Positions 21,123 to 22,251 of a stretch of DNA of 22,251 bases are shown piece by piece. A program made the translations under genes and the position numbers. Each line of letters begins with the position of its first letter. The first letter of the stretch is position 1. Location of the stretch: the NCBI GenBank assembly GCA_016781635.1, contig JADDPY010000507.1:1-22251 (forward strand), written 5' to 3'. The stretch comes from Rubrobacter sp. (GTDB lineage: Bacteria > Actinomycetota > Rubrobacteria > Rubrobacterales > Rubrobacteraceae). The notes below the pieces were generated by a model, which saw nothing but the letters and a program-made list of their open reading frames with translations, was not told where the DNA came from and made no database searches.

Positions 21123-22251
21123 CTACTCGTAGTAGTCGAGACCGAGGTGGGTGATGAGGTCTTCACCCATGAACGCCCTGAGGGTGTTTTTGAGCTTCAT
21201 CTGCTGGATGAAGAGGTCGTGCTCGGGGTAGAGTTCGGGGAGGGTCATCGGGCTCTTGAAGAAGAACGAGAGCCACTCCTGGATGCCGCCCTGCCCGGCC
21301 CTGTGGGCGAGGTCCATGAAGAGGGCGAGGTCGAGGACGATGGGGGCGGCGAGGATCGAGTCTCGGGCCAGGAAATTTATCTTGATCTGCATCGGGTAGT
21401 TCAGCCACCCGAAGATGTCGATGTTGTCCCAGCCCTCCTTCGCGTCGCCGCGCGGGGGGTAGTAGTTGATCTTGACGACGTGATGGATGTCCCCGTACAG
21501 CTCCGGGTTCTTCTCGGGGTCGAGGATCGCCTCCAGGACCGAGAGCTTGGAGACCTCCTTGCTCTTGAGGCTCTGAGCGTCGTCGAGGACCTCCCCGTCG
21601 CGGTTGCCGAGGATGTTCGTCGAGTACCAGCCCTCCATCCCGAGCATCCTGGCCTTGAGGCCCGGCGCGACCATGGTCTTCATGAGGGTCTGGCCGGTCT
21701 TGAAGTCCTTGCCGGCGACCGGAACCCCTGCGTCGTCGGCGAGGTCCACGAGGGCGGGGATGTCCGCCGCCAGGGACGGCGCGCCGTTGGCGTAGGGGAC
21801 GCCCTCCTTGAGGGCGGCGTAGGCGTAGACCATCGCCGGGGAGATCGAGGCGTCCGAACGGTCCAGGGCTCTCTCGAACTCGTCGAGGTCGAAGTGGGCT
21901 TTCTGGGGCTGGGCGTAGGCTTCGGTGGAGGCGCAGTTGATCATCACCGCTCGCTCCAGGCCGTGCTGGCTCTTAAACGAACGGATGTCTTCCCGGACCT
22001 GCTCCGCCGCCACCCGCAAGGAGCCGTACTCTTTTGTGTGTGTGGCGTTTATGCGGGCGACGTAGGCGGGGTCGAAGACCGCCGGGAACGGCTTGACCGC
22101 CCGGAGCTCGTCGTGAACCGCGTTCAGATGTTCTTTCTCCAGCACACCCGCGTGTGCGGCAGCGTCGTAGGCGTCGTCGGGGAAAGCGTCCCATCCACCG
22201 AAGACGAGCCCGTCCATCGGGGCCAGCGGGACGAAGTCCTTTATGTGCGGG
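21123..22251 (-). CDS. ino1: Myo-inositol-1-phosphate synthase, 5' end outside the window
   Basis: The C-terminal 375 or so residues of inositol-3-phosphate synthase, which turns glucose-6-phosphate into inositol phosphate using bound NAD. The frame stays open to the right edge; codons before the internal ATG at 22217 read PHIKDFVPLAP, matching the family, so the true start and the N-terminal glycine-rich NAD loop lie beyond the window. Visible motifs are LVFGGWDAF, INCASTEAY, the catalytic-Lys stretch AGKDFKTGQTLMKT, NILGNRDGEVL, KINYYPPRGDAKEGWDNIDIFGW and DSILAAPIVLDLALF. The product feeds phosphatidylinositol, mycothiol or di-inositol-phosphate solutes; actinomycetes use one or more of these. 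A GT4 gene follows after 25 bases. Confidence 0.94.
   Translation of the reverse strand, partial: PHIKDFVPLAPMDGLVFGGWDAFPDDAYDAAAHAGVLEKEHLNAVHDELRAVKPFPAVFDPAYVARINATHTKEYGSLRVAAEQVREDIRSFKSQHGLERAVMINCASTEAYAQPQKAHFDLDEFERALDRSDASISPAMVYAYAALKEGVPYANGAPSLAADIPALVDLADDAGVPVAGKDFKTGQTLMKTMVAPGLKARMLGMEGWYSTNILGNRDGEVLDDAQSLKSKEVSKLSVLEAILDPEKNPELYGDIHHVVKINYYPPRGDAKEGWDNIDIFGWLNYPMQIKINFLARDSILAAPIVLDLALFMDLAHRAGQGGIQEWLSFFFKSPMTLPELYPEHDLFIQQMKLKNTLRAFMGEDLITHLGLDYYE

Noticed and set aside
1..22251. CRISPR arrays, insertion sequences, prophage or tRNA-linked attachment sites
   Set aside because: No regularly spaced repeats, transposase or integrase motifs, or terminal inverted repeats were seen, and gene composition is even across the window.

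Overview
This is a GC-rich, gene-dense chromosomal window with many GTG and TTG starts, strong GGAGG-type ribosome sites and short overlaps between genes. The gene set (BCCT osmolyte carrier, inositol-phosphate synthase, DUF892 ferritin-like protein, lone phosphoribosyltransferase, actinobacterial-type Cys-rich small proteins) suggests a stress-tolerant actinomycete, most likely a Rubrobacter-type organism. No rRNA, tRNA or phylogenetic marker is present, so this placement is an inference. I see no insertion sequence, phage gene or CRISPR array.

Layout. At 273-2989 (minus) a BCCT transporter is translationally coupled (ATGA overlap) to a ProX/OpuC-type solute-binding lipoprotein, with no ABC permease or ATPase nearby. 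A 415-base intergenic region with several inverted repeats precedes it, then a divergent SDR protein (minus). On the plus strand follow a GDP-mannose-pyrophosphorylase-like sugar nucleotidyltransferase, then a run of four small genes: two unknown proteins, a DUF892 ferritin-like protein and a P-loop kinase apparently starting at an overlapping CTG. A PaaI-type thioesterase ends head-on against the kinase. Two small Cys-rich metal-binding proteins, a phosphoribosyltransferase and a GFA-family zinc protein follow on plus.

At 9696-11605 a FAD-dependent monooxygenase and a MarR regulator are divergent around an AT-rich island that holds a perfect inverted repeat and overlapping TATAAT boxes. Downstream is the most striking gene, a 926-residue protein joining an acyl-adenylate-forming domain, an acyl carrier domain and a PlsC acyltransferase. 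It is coupled by a GTGA overlap to a methyltransferase-like protein. A PHB-depolymerase-like lipoprotein esterase, an unknown 101-residue protein with a structured leader, and two tail-to-tail alpha/beta hydrolases come next.

The right end has a PAPS-type sulfotransferase (plus) facing a GT4 glycosyltransferase. The latter lies 25 bases downstream of a myo-inositol-1-phosphate synthase (minus) whose 5' end is cut off by the window. Themes are compatible-solute uptake, acyl-lipid assembly and inositol/sulfo-glycoconjugate synthesis. The links between regions are inferred from proximity only.
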